Positions 17,605 through 25,479 of a stretch of 64,000 bases of DNA are shown in pieces (the stretch's first letter is position 1; each line of letters starts with the position of its first letter). A program made the position numbers and the translations under genes. The notes beneath the pieces were generated by a model. The model was not told the DNA's origin. It made no database searches and saw only the letters and a program-made list of their open reading frames with translations. The stretch lies in NCBI RefSeq assembly GCF_003610495.1, contig NZ_RAPK01000010.1:124001-188000 (forward strand), given 5' to 3'. This stretch comes from Sinobaca qinghaiensis. Its GTDB lineage: Bacteria; Bacillota; Bacilli; Bacillales; Marinococcaceae.

Positions 17605-19075
17605 CGGATGAGGAAACAGTGGTTTCTTCTTTTTTATTCTCGCGCTTAATATAGCGCTCCAAATGCTTTTTGTAGCTGAACATGACCCATATATGCATTC
17701 TTGCCTGGGTGTACTGATAAACAAACCACGGCAGGGAAGGCATATAATCATGAATGGCTACGATGCATTCATTTGTTCCGGGAATGTGCCTGAATTCCAG
17801 ACGGCCGCGATTACCGTCTTTTGTCTTCGCAAAAGCTCCGCCTGTAATATAATAAAGTGCTCTGTCTTTTGTGCTCCGCTCTTCGGAGAGCGATAAAATA
17901 AGAAGCGGTGTCTTTCCAAACTTTGGATAAAGCTCACAGCTGCTCGGGTCATCACATTTTGCCCGCAGAAACGGATTAAACAGTCCGGGAAGCCATTCTA
18001 CATAATGCTGGGCCACCCACTGGGCTGTTTTCCCATCCGGCATTGGCACGCGCTGCACGGAACGGACATTGGCCTCGACTTCTGGCTTTTGCGGCTTGGG
18101 AGGATTGGATCCCTGCTGTTTGTTCTTTTCTTCCTGTTCTTTCATTTTCTGCTCTTCTTCGCGGATCGAGTTCAACGCAGCTTCTTTAAACGTAATCGTG
18201 CCGTTGCTGATCCCTTCCACGACCCGCTCCTTGCTTACTACCATAGGATGAACGAGACTTTCAATCAGCGGATACACCATTTCCTTCGGCGTCTGTGTTG
18301 TTAAGCTGACCCAGAGCCGGGATAGTTTCACGGTGAAAAAAGGCACATTATAAAACTTGCGCTCTTTATTGAGGACTTCCGCTGTCTGCTTCATCATAAT
18401 TTTATAAGTGAGGACTTCCGGACCTCCCACATCAATGGCTTTTCCAAAGACAGACTCATTTCCCACGCTTTTATCAAGCGCATTTAATACATCCGGAAGC
18501 GCAATTGGCTGCGTTTTTGTATTCGTCCATTTAGGGAGAATCATGTAAGGCAGACGTTTAACCAGACGCTGCAGAATGGGGAAAGAAGACCCCTGCGGCC
18601 CAACAATAAGACCCGCGCGTATCGTCGTTACGGGAACACCGTAAGCGCTCAGCACCTTTTCTACTTCAAGCCGGCTCTTTAAATGTCTGGACAGCTGCTT
18701 TGCTTCCGGCATCAGGCCGCTCAAATAAACAATCTGCTTGACCCCGTTCTTCTTAGCAGCCTGGGCGAAGTTATCCGCCAGTATAATATCCATATCTTCA
18801 AACGTGCCTTGTGTAAGTTTAGCGGAAGGCATCATGGAGTGAACGAGATAAAAAGCATAATCGGCTCCTTTTAGTGCTTTTTCTGCATCGGCCATGGAAA
18901 ACACGTCACAGGAACGCCATTCCACATGTTCTGTATTGTCGTATTTATCACCGTTACGCGATAGTGCGATAACATCGGCATGCTCGGTGAGCTTATTCAT
19001 TAAATTTCTGCCAATGTAGCCGCTTGCTCCGGTTAAAGCAATTTTTGGACGCTTTGTCTGTTGAGTCTCAGCCAT
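17591..19075 (-). CDS. Atypical (extended) SDR with C-terminal DUF2867-like domain
   Basis: A 494-residue protein. The N-terminal ~300 residues are an atypical SDR fold with the glycine motif LTGASGYIGRNLM near 14 and YLVHSMMPS where the catalytic Tyr usually sits. A charged, Gln/Lys-rich linker (~300-340) joins a C-terminal domain (GQWVAQHYVEWLPGLF onward, ending RYIKRENKK) that resembles DUF2867. Similar proteins are annotated as NAD(P)H-binding proteins of unknown function. Of two close ATGs, 19075 fits the GGAG ribosome site (nine bases). Confidence 0.75.
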   Translation of the reverse strand: MAETQQTKRPKIALTGASGYIGRNLMNKLTEHADVIALSRNGDKYDNTEHVEWRSCDVFSMADAEKALKGADYAFYLVHSMMPSAKLTQGTFEDMDIILADNFAQAAKKNGVKQIVYLSGLMPEAKQLSRHLKSRLEVEKVLSAYGVPVTTIRAGLIVGPQGSSFPILQRLVKRLPYMILPKWTNTKTQPIALPDVLNALDKSVGNESVFGKAIDVGGPEVLTYKIMMKQTAEVLNKERKFYNVPFFTVKLSRLWVSLTTQTPKEMVYPLIESLVHPMVVSKERVVEGISNGTITFKEAALNSIREEEQKMKEQEEKNKQQGSNPPKPQKPEVEANVRSVQRVPMPDGKTAQWVAQHYVEWLPGLFNPFLRAKCDDPSSCELYPKFGKTPLLILSLSEERSTKDRALYYITGGAFAKTKDGNRGRLEFRHIPGTNECIVAIHDYMPSLPWFVYQYTQARMHIWVMFSYKKHLERYIKRENKKEETTVSSSEARA

Positions 19076-19158
19076 TACCATTCACTCCAGTATACTAAAT
19101 TTTATTATGTTATTTATTCAGTACCCTTTTTTGGAGCAGAACTAACTCATGGCTGACG

Positions 19159-20598
19159 CTACTTCTTGGCGATGTGCACTTTCAGGTTCTTGCCTTTAAT
19201 TGTTGTCTGACGGAGAGCCTCCAGAACCAGCATGCCTTTTCCGTTTAAAATATCTACATAGGAAGACTGCTCCTGAATGGAAATAATACCAATATCCTCA
19301 GCAGACACGCCTTCAATATTAGAAATAGTGCCGACAAAATCAACGGCACGGATTTTCTTTTTCTTTCCTCCATTGATATAGAGCTTCAGAATATCCTGAT
19401 TCATCTGCTCCCCTTTACCGGCTTTTCGTTCAGGCTTCTGCTGCAGGCTCTTCTTGAAAGCAGGCAGGGCCCGGGTAACTTTCTGCTCAGAGGGTACCGC
19501 TCGTTTTTCAATAGAAAATCCGATATAGTCTTCAATAAACTTTATATAGCGTTCATCCCTCGGTCCTGCAATGGTTATGGCCGTACCGCTTCGTCCCGCC
19601 CGGCCGGTCCGCCCGGTCCGGTGTACGTAGCTTTCCTGTTCTTTTGGCACATCAAAGCTTATTACATGAGTAACGTTCTCTACATCAATTCCTCTTGCAG
19701 CTACATCGGTGGCTACCAGATAGCGGAAAAGACCCTTTTTAAAATCGTCCATCACGTCAAAGCGGTCTTCCTGAATCATACCGCCGTGCAGCTTATCGCA
19801 CGGATAGCCTTTTTGCTTAATATAGGAAAATACACGCTCCACTTCAGCCTGAGTATTGCAGAAAATAACGCATGTTTCCGGATTTTCCACCACGGCCGCT
19901 TTGTGGAGCGTTTCCAGCTTTTTCTCCGGAATGCTGTCGAGCCGGTAATGAGTGATCGACTTAGCGGATTCGGGCTCCGGGGCTACTTCCAGATAATCCG
20001 GGTCGATCATATACTTACGTCCCAGTTTTTCAATATTTGCCGGCAGCGTAGCAGAAAAGAGCATCGTCTTTCTCTGTTTGGGCACCCGTTCGATAATCGA
20101 TTCCACCTGCTCCAGAAAGCCCATATGGAGCATTTCATCCGCTTCATCAATAACGAGATATTTTACTTTTTCAAGAGACAGCGTGCCTTTTTCGATGTGG
20201 TCGAGCACGCGGCCGGGTGTACCGACTACCATATGTGATTTCTGTTTCAATTCATTTTTTTGTTTGGCAAAAGGCTGTTTGCCGTAAAGGGCTACCGCAT
20301 TAATCCGCTTAAAGCGGCCGATATGAATAATATCATCTTTTACCTGCGCGGCCAGTTCACGAGTCGGGGTAAGCACAAGCACCTGCGGTTTGTTTTCCTC
20401 CCAGTCCACCAGCTCACAGAGGGGGATGCCGAATGCTGCTGTTTTCCCGCTTCCGGTCCTTGCTTTCACAATGACATCCTGCCCCTTCAAAGCTTTCGGA
20501 ATCACTTTCTGCTGGACATTGGTCGGCTCCTTGTAGCCAAGCATATCAAGGGCCCGGAGGATGTCCTCCTGTAGTTCATACTGCGTAAATGAATTCAT
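19159..20598 (-). CDS. dbpA: DEAD-box ATP-dependent RNA helicase, DbpA/YxiN type
   Basis: A 479-residue RNA helicase that remodels 23S rRNA during large-subunit assembly. All core motifs are present: [11 protein letters not shown] (I), PTRELAAQ (Ia), TPGRVLDH (Ib), VIDEADEML (II), FSATLPANI (III), and [13 protein letters not shown] (VI). The last ~75 residues are the DbpA-type RNA-binding domain ([19 protein letters not shown]) that recognises a 23S hairpin. The ATG at 20598 gives exactly the length of B. subtilis YxiN and has AAGGAT ten bases upstream. Confidence 0.94.
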   Translation of the reverse strand: MNSFTQYELQEDILRALDMLGYKEPTNVQQKVIPKALKGQDVIVKARTGSGKTAAFGIPLCELVDWEENKPQVLVLTPTRELAAQVKDDIIHIGRFKRINAVALYGKQPFAKQKNELKQKSHMVVGTPGRVLDHIEKGTLSLEKVKYLVIDEADEMLHMGFLEQVESIIERVPKQRKTMLFSATLPANIEKLGRKYMIDPDYLEVAPEPESAKSITHYRLDSIPEKKLETLHKAAVVENPETCVIFCNTQAEVERVFSYIKQKGYPCDKLHGGMIQEDRFDVMDDFKKGLFRYLVATDVAARGIDVENVTHVISFDVPKEQESYVHRTGRTGRAGRSGTAITIAGPRDERYIKFIEDYIGFSIEKRAVPSEQKVTRALPAFKKSLQQKPERKAGKGEQMNQDILKLYINGGKKKKIRAVDFVGTISNIEGVSAEDIGIISIQEQSSYVDILNGKGMLVLEALRQTTIKGKNLKVHIAKK

Positions 20599-20691
20599 TT
20601 CCAACACAATCCTTTTTGTTTATAAATTTCGTTTGATCCTATCCTGCACTTAATCATACATGGTTCTATATACAATAGGGAAAAATTCAGC

Positions 20692-20726
20692 AAAAAAAGA
20701 CAGGAGCGGCTCCTGCCTTTTTGTTT
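20692..20726. terminator. Bidirectional hairpin terminator
   Basis: CAGGAGC pairs with GCTCCTG around one G; A residues precede and T residues follow, so it can terminate the small minus-strand gene at 20752 (A tract read as T). Confidence 0.85.
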
Positions 20727-20751
20727 TATACAACCAGTTTAAATAGAGCGC

Positions 20752-21000
20752 TTATTCTTCCTCCTGCTCTTCTTCTTTATCAAGCCGGAACACGTTCTGG
20801 CCGTCTTCAATTACCGTGCTTCCATTTTCAAACTTTATGGTATCCGCCTGAGGTACCATCCGGTCTTTCGTTTCATACTGAATAGTGTAGGCCGGTTCTT
20901 CTCTGTCATAAAGAATGGTTACATCATAATTTATTTTATGCCCCTGGTCGCTTTTCGTTTCGTGACTTCCCTGAATGGAAGAAAAAATAATTTCTGCCAT
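20752..21000 (-). CDS. Small acidic hypothetical protein
   Basis: Eighty-two residues starting MAEIIFSSIQ behind AAGGAG (nine-base spacer). It looks like a small soluble beta-strand protein (INYDVTILYDREEPAYTIQYETKD) ending in an extreme acidic tail (KEEEQEEE). No family recognised. It has its own terminator and is divergent from the BCCT carrier gene. Confidence 0.65.
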   Translation of the reverse strand: MAEIIFSSIQGSHETKSDQGHKINYDVTILYDREEPAYTIQYETKDRMVPQADTIKFENGSTVIEDGQNVFRLDKEEEQEEE

Positions 21001-21197
21001 AGTATCCACTCCTTCTGCTTTTTATTTATGTTCCCTTTAAGCGCTTTTCTGAACCTTTCTATATTTTCTATTAAAAAAAGCATTATAAATGCATATTTTA
21101 TTGCCGAGCAGGGTATAAGGTGAGGATGCACCTGTTCCAAATCAACTGGAAACAAACCGGGTCAGAATTAGTTAATAGTTAAAAGGGAGTGTATGAT

Positions 21198-22760
21198 ATG
21201 GAACCAAAAGTCGATCAGAAAAAAAGCAAACTGGCGTTGATCGATTACAAAATTTTTCTTCCCGCTCTGCTCGTTATTATTGCGATCAGCGTTCTTTTCG
21301 CAGCGAACGGGGACGCGGCTTTAAATGTATTAAATCCTGTATTTGATTCAATTGTTAATGTATTCAGCTGGGGGTATCTCTGGTATGCCGTTATTCTGGT
21401 AGCTGCCGGTCTTTATTTATCTTTTTCCAAATACGGCAAGGTCGTTCTTGGAGATCCGGGGGAAAAGCCCAGATTCTCACTATTTGAATATGCCTCTATC
21501 CTGATTGCTATGGGAGTCGGTTCTACATTAATGAGAACCGGCATGATCGAATGGGCCTCCGTCGCCAATGATCCGCCGGCCGGCGTAGAAGCGCAGTCTT
21601 CCGCCTCTCTTTTATGGGGGAACTCGTATGCTATGTTCATGTGGAGCTTTCAGGTATTTGCCATCTTCGTAATGATTGCTCCGGCGATGGCCTATGTGCT
21701 TCACGTGAGAAAACGGCCGCTGATGAGAATTTCTGAAGCATTCCGGAGTATTTTCGGTGATGCTTTTACGGACGGACCAAGAGGAAAGTTTTTGGATATT
21801 ATCTTCTTAATCAGTATCCTTGCCGGCGCGGCCGTTACGCTCGGACTCGGTGCTCCAATTGTCACGTATAATTTCGCTGAACTGTTTAATATGGAAGTAA
21901 CATTCGGCCTTACACTGGCTGTAACCATCATTTGGGTGTTTATGTTCTCTGTCAGCGCGTATGTCGGTATTGACAAAGGGATCAAACGATTAAGTACCTT
22001 TAATATGTACTTAGCAGGAGCTTTCGGTATTTTTATTTTGATCGCCGGACCCGGCGTATTCATTCTTAATTTTTTCACTGAAACGTTTGGCTTTCTCTTA
22101 AACAACTATGTAGGAATGAGCTTTATGACTGAATCGCTTGCCGATGGAAGTGCCAGCCACATTCAGACGAATACGGTATTCTGGTTTGCCTACAGCGCAA
22201 CCTGGGCTATGCTCCACAGCGTATTTGCCGCAAAAATATCAAAAGGCCGTACGGTGAAAGAAATGATATTAACCTATCTGCTCGCACCTACCCTCTTATC
22301 ATGGGTGGCTACCGGTATCCTCGGCGGACTCGGCGTGCACCGTTATATTAACGGAGACGTGAATGTACTGGAGATCGTAAACAACGGCGAGCCGATGGCA
22401 GCAATTCCGGCCATTTTATCATCTCTGCCGCTGCCCGCCCTCTCTCTTATCGTCTTTATGATTGTCGCAATGGTTTTCTTAACCACTACGCTCGACTCGA
22501 CGACGTATACGATCGCAGCCTATACAAGCACAGAAGATATGAGCAAAAATGAACCATCTAAATTTCTACGGATTGTCGTGGCTGTCATTATTACGACGCT
22601 TGCGCTTGTTTTAATGAGAGCCGGCGGCCTGGCGCCACTTGAAGTGGTAGCCGGTTTAATGGGACTGCCGATTATTATCATTCAGTTTATGCTGATCTAT
22701 GCAGCCATTAAAATGATGAATCAGGATGAAGCCTGGATTAACAATGTGCGGAAAAAATAG
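21198..22760 (+). CDS. BCCT family osmolyte/quaternary-amine transporter
   Basis: A 520-residue carrier with about 12 membrane segments. BCCT features include the Trp-rich stretch FWFAYSATWAMLHSVFAAK near 330 and STTYTIAAYTSTED near 435. The glycine-rich helix that in Na+-coupled members reads GMGIG is here IAMGVGSTLMRTGMIEW, a divergent form, so the coupling ion and substrate (betaine, choline, carnitine or similar) are uncertain. The ATG at 21198 has AAGGGAG eight bases upstream. Single gene with a strong terminator. Confidence 0.9.
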   Translation: MEPKVDQKKSKLALIDYKIFLPALLVIIAISVLFAANGDAALNVLNPVFDSIVNVFSWGYLWYAVILVAAGLYLSFSKYGKVVLGDPGEKPRFSLFEYASILIAMGVGSTLMRTGMIEWASVANDPPAGVEAQSSASLLWGNSYAMFMWSFQVFAIFVMIAPAMAYVLHVRKRPLMRISEAFRSIFGDAFTDGPRGKFLDIIFLISILAGAAVTLGLGAPIVTYNFAELFNMEVTFGLTLAVTIIWVFMFSVSAYVGIDKGIKRLSTFNMYLAGAFGIFILIAGPGVFILNFFTETFGFLLNNYVGMSFMTESLADGSASHIQTNTVFWFAYSATWAMLHSVFAAKISKGRTVKEMILTYLLAPTLLSWVATGILGGLGVHRYINGDVNVLEIVNNGEPMAAIPAILSSLPLPALSLIVFMIVAMVFLTTTLDSTTYTIAAYTSTEDMSKNEPSKFLRIVVAVIITTLALVLMRAGGLAPLEVVAGLMGLPIIIIQFMLIYAAIKMMNQDEAWINNVRKK

Positions 22761-22764
22761 AAGC

Positions 22765-22799
22765 AGAAGCCTCCTTTTATGAAGGGGGCTTCTTTTTTT
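22765..22799 (+). terminator. Terminator of the BCCT gene
   Basis: GAAGCCTCC pairs with GGGGGCTTC (one G-U) over a nine-base loop, then seven T residues. Confidence 0.9.
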
Positions 22800-22958
22800 A
22801 AACAAATTATTTTTCGCTCATCCGCTTAACCTTTTCTATTTCCTGCCGATACTATAGGAGAAATGAAACATTTTATGGCACACTTTTATTTTTCTAAAAG
22901 CCCATCTGCTTTACTTACATAGCTTTAACTCCGATACATAACGAAAGGCAGGAATTCC

Positions 22959-23660
22959 ATGATAAACAACATAGCTATGAACGGATTCTCCCTACCGCAG
23001 CCGGGAAATTCCGTTTCTTCCATGAAAATAGGCAGCCGCGGCAGTTTCGTCGAACAGCTTCAGCAGACGCTGACGGATCAGGGATTCAATCCGGCTTCCA
23101 ACATTGACGGCATCTTCGGTTCCAAAACGCTTCAGGCAGTTCGTGAATATCAGCTCTCCAACAGTATTTCCAACCCAAACGGGAATTTCTATGGAGTGGC
23201 CGGTCCGCAGACGCTCGGTTCTTTAGGCCTTGCCGGATCTTCTGTCGTTGCTGGCGCTTCAACCACTGTACCGGCGCAGGCAGCCCAGGCCTCTACCCCA
23301 TCTTCCGATGATGCGGACAGCCTGATTTCGTCAGCCAAGCGCCACATGGGAGTGCCTTATCTATGGGGAGGCACGACCAGAAAAGGCTTTGACTGCAGCG
23401 GCCTGATGCAAAGCGTCTTTGCCGAACACGGCAAGGATCTTCCCCGAACTGCCGCACAGATGTGGAAAGCGGGAACGAGCGTGGATAAACCGGAAAAAGG
23501 CGACCTTGTCTTTTTTGAAACAAGAACCGGGCCGTCGCACGTCGGTATTTATGCGGGCGATAATAAATTTGTTCATGCCGGTTCATCCACTGGAGTTACC
23601 GTAACGGACATGGACAACAGCTACTGGAAATCAAGGTACCTTGGAGCGAAAGAGATGTAA
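22959..23660 (+). CDS. NlpC/P60 (C40) peptidase with peptidoglycan-binding domain, no visible signal peptide
   Basis: A 233-residue cell-wall hydrolase-type protein. Residues ~22-90 are a PG_binding_1 domain (VEQLQQTLTDQGFNPAS, IDGIFGSKTLQAVREYQ). Residues ~120-233 are an NlpC/P60 domain with catalytic Cys in KGFDCSGLMQSVF and His in GPSHVGIYAGDN. A linker rich in Ala/Ser/Thr joins them. The N-terminus (MINNIAMNGFSLPQ) is not a signal peptide, which is odd for an endopeptidase of the wall; it may leave by a non-Sec route or act on lysis. Confidence 0.85.
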   Translation: MINNIAMNGFSLPQPGNSVSSMKIGSRGSFVEQLQQTLTDQGFNPASNIDGIFGSKTLQAVREYQLSNSISNPNGNFYGVAGPQTLGSLGLAGSSVVAGASTTVPAQAAQASTPSSDDADSLISSAKRHMGVPYLWGGTTRKGFDCSGLMQSVFAEHGKDLPRTAAQMWKAGTSVDKPEKGDLVFFETRTGPSHVGIYAGDNKFVHAGSSTGVTVTDMDNSYWKSRYLGAKEM

Positions 23661-23672
23661 TAAAGCGTTCGT

Positions 23673-23713
23673 AAAGAACCGGCGGGAGATAATCCTGATC
23701 GGTTCTTTTTTTA
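23673..23713 (+). terminator. Terminator of the NlpC/P60 gene
   Basis: AAAGAACCG pairs with CGGTTCTTT over an 18-base loop and runs into T residues. Confidence 0.8.
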
Positions 23714-23829
23714 TGTTTTTTTCAAAGCCCGGGCCGATATGCATATTCACAAACGCCCTCTCTCTATGTCAAAATGGTATACTGACAGAGTTTCCAAACG
23801 TAAATTACATCACCCGGGAGTGGACAGCT

Positions 23830-25005
23830 ATGGATAAAAAAGATATTGCCGCAATTCGCCGGCAGCTCAAAGTAGACAATGATCTATTAAAGATTTCCGA
23901 TATATTTAACGTGTACGTCATGAAAGAAACGACAGAAATTTACCATCAGCAGAGCCAGCCGTTTCACATGCTAGACAGCGACCAGCAGGAGCTGTTTATC
24001 GCCCATTTTAAAAAGCTGCTCGGCGGCCAGATGGATGAAAAGCTGTTCGACGTGAAATTCGACCGGGAAGCAGAAGATTCCAGCCAGCTGATTCTACATA
24101 AAGCACTTCTCAGCAGCAATGTAGAGGATTGGAAACAGGAAATGCTTGCGATCACAAATAAGATACTGACCGATCATCCGTATGAAAAAGATATTGTCAT
24201 TTCGTTTATCCGTGCCGAATACATGAAACCAACCCGGCGGGAAAGCGGAGAAAATGAAGAAAATATCCGTGATACCGTTTATTCCAATCCTTTTATTATC
24301 TGCAGTATCAATAAAACCGAAGAGCCGAAAAAAGAAATTCATTTTGACTACATTGAAAAGGAATTCAAATACAAAATCGAAACCGATCCCGTCATCGATT
24401 TAAAGCATCCGATGGCTGGTTTCCTGTTTCCGTCTATTACCGACGGCGTCTCCGACGTAAATCATGTCCTCTATGCAGCCGGTAAAGCGCATGAGCCGGA
24501 CTACCGCTTTATTGAGGAAGTACTGAACGGCCAGGATATTATGACCGCCCAGGAAGACAAAGCCGTGTTTGAAGAAGTGATCAAAGATGTCGTCGGCGAC
24601 CAGCTTAATCCGTCCACTCTCGCTGCGGTGTATGAAGAAATCAACCGTGTGGTCGAGGAAAACGAAGAAGATACGGCGCCTATGCTCGACTATAAGGACG
24701 TCGGCCGCGTGCTCGCCCAGAGCGGCGAACAGGTCGAAGACGAGCAGATAAAATCCTCATTCGAGCGCTTCACGAACGAGGAATCCTATGAATTAAAAGC
24801 AACCAGCGTGATTCCAAAATACAAATCCAAGTCAATTAAGATTAATACGAAAGTCGCCAACATATCCATCAGCCCGCAGGACCTGCAGTTTGTAAAACAG
24901 GTAAATTACAAGGGCAAACGCTGCATTATGATTGAGATCGAAGAAGACGCCGAAATCGAAGGCTTTAAAATGCTGCCGGAAGCATTTGGGGAAGATGAAT
25001 TGTAA
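23830..25005 (+). CDS. DUF4317 family protein
   Basis: A 391-residue soluble protein matching the DUF4317 family of Firmicutes, function unknown. It begins MDKKDIAAIRRQLK; the ATG at 23830 is chosen because the longer frame from 23641 runs through the preceding terminator. The body is acidic (many Glu/Asp-rich stretches such as EEINRVVEENEED) and ends with short beta segments (KSIKINTKVANISI, CIMIEIEEDAEIEGF). No membrane segment. A terminator follows at once. Confidence 0.8.
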   Translation: MDKKDIAAIRRQLKVDNDLLKISDIFNVYVMKETTEIYHQQSQPFHMLDSDQQELFIAHFKKLLGGQMDEKLFDVKFDREAEDSSQLILHKALLSSNVEDWKQEMLAITNKILTDHPYEKDIVISFIRAEYMKPTRRESGENEENIRDTVYSNPFIICSINKTEEPKKEIHFDYIEKEFKYKIETDPVIDLKHPMAGFLFPSITDGVSDVNHVLYAAGKAHEPDYRFIEEVLNGQDIMTAQEDKAVFEEVIKDVVGDQLNPSTLAAVYEEINRVVEENEEDTAPMLDYKDVGRVLAQSGEQVEDEQIKSSFERFTNEESYELKATSVIPKYKSKSIKINTKVANISISPQDLQFVKQVNYKGKRCIMIEIEEDAEIEGFKMLPEAFGEDEL

Positions 25006-25011
25006 ATAAAA

Positions 25012-25043
25012 AAAGAAGAGGCCCCGGAGGCTTCTTCTTTTTG
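25012..25043 (+). terminator. Terminator of the DUF4317 gene
   Basis: GAAGAGGCC pairs with GGCTTCTTC (one G-U) and is followed by a T-rich stretch. Confidence 0.8.
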
Positions 25044-25064
25044 TTTGGACAGATTCTTTATTAG

Positions 25065-25154
25065 GACGGCGTCTTTCCGCAGGCCATGCCTCAGCTAAAA
25101 GAAAAGAACATTCTTTTATCTTCACCGATGGCTGTTCTGCTGGAGTACGCCGTC
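25065..25154. repeat. 90-base nested inverted-repeat element
   Basis: Three nested arm pairs share one axis: GACGGCGT/ACGCCGTC at the ends (25065-25072 with 25147-25154), GCCAT/ATGGC inside (25083-25087 with 25128-25132), and AAAAGAA/TTCTTTT at the centre (25102-25108 with 25111-25117). No T tract follows on either strand, so it is not a plain terminator. It could be a miniature inverted-repeat element or a structured RNA. It sits between the DUF4317 terminator and the broken gene end at 25159. Confidence 0.55.
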
Positions 25155-25158
25155 TTAT

Positions 25159-25309
25159 TTATAAACGCGACTGTTTAGTGATTACATCACTTAAAACTTC
25201 TTTTAAGGAATTTCTCAATTTGACCATATTATTCGTCATGAAACGGATCATTTCATCCCAGTCTTCTTTACCCACTTCTAAAACTATTGTTGTTATTTCA
25301 CACTGCTGA
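25159..25309 (-). pseudogene. C-terminal gene fragment, minus strand
   Basis: An open stretch of about 50 codons with good coding character (EVGKEDWDEMIRFM, NNMVKLRNSLKEVLSD) ends at a TAA at 25159-25161. In-frame reading is blocked upstream by a TAG and there is no start with a ribosome site. It looks like the tail of a helical protein cut by the rearrangement that made the island edge. I do not recognise the parent family. Confidence 0.45.
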
Positions 25310-25340
25310 AATATCTATAAGAACCCATAAAAATTTTTAA

Positions 25341-25443
25341 TGGTATCCGGCTGTGGAGTCGAACCACAGGCTCCCCCTTCATTGAATCACGATATGATCA
25401 TGAACCAATGGAGGGGGGTGCTTTACCACTAAGCGAACCGGAT
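25341..25443 (-). tRNA. tRNA-like gene with greatly elongated anticodon arm
   Basis: Read on the minus strand, the RNA has a 7-bp acceptor stem (ATCCGGT with GCCGGAT), discriminator A and an encoded CCA, a 4-bp D stem (GCTT/AAGC) with loop AGTGGTA, and a 5-bp T stem (TGTGG/CCACA) with loop TTCGACT. Tertiary-fold bases are kept: T8, A14, G15 with C48, G18 G19, T54 T55 C56 A58. The anticodon arm is abnormal: 46 bases instead of 17. It is built of CCCCC/GGGGG, an internal loop, CATTG/CAATG, one G-U and one T-T, TCATG/CGTGA, and a 7-base cap ATCATAT that has T33, anticodon-like CAT and A37. Its own consensus promoter lies just upstream. It is unlikely to translate; a decoy, antitoxin-like or relic RNA is possible. 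Confidence 0.75.
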
Positions 25444-25450
25444 AAAATAT

Positions 25451-25479
25451 ATTATAGTTGCTATACTAGAAGTTAGCAA
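25451..25479 (-). promoter_or_regulatory. Sigma-A promoter of the tRNA-like gene
   Basis: On the minus strand TTGCTA is followed after exactly 17 bases by a perfect TATAAT, and the tRNA-like 5' end begins seven bases later. The -35 box is inside the last codons of the HEPN gene, so the RNA can be made independently of it. Confidence 0.7.

Noticed and set aside
23641-23829. Longer start for the DUF4317 protein
   Set aside because: The extension overlaps the end of the NlpC/P60 gene and its terminator and has no family similarity.
25341-25443. Ordinary tRNA gene with a group I intron
   Set aside because: The extra sequence is only about 29 bases; group I introns exceed 200 bases and the inner sequence forms a simple hairpin.
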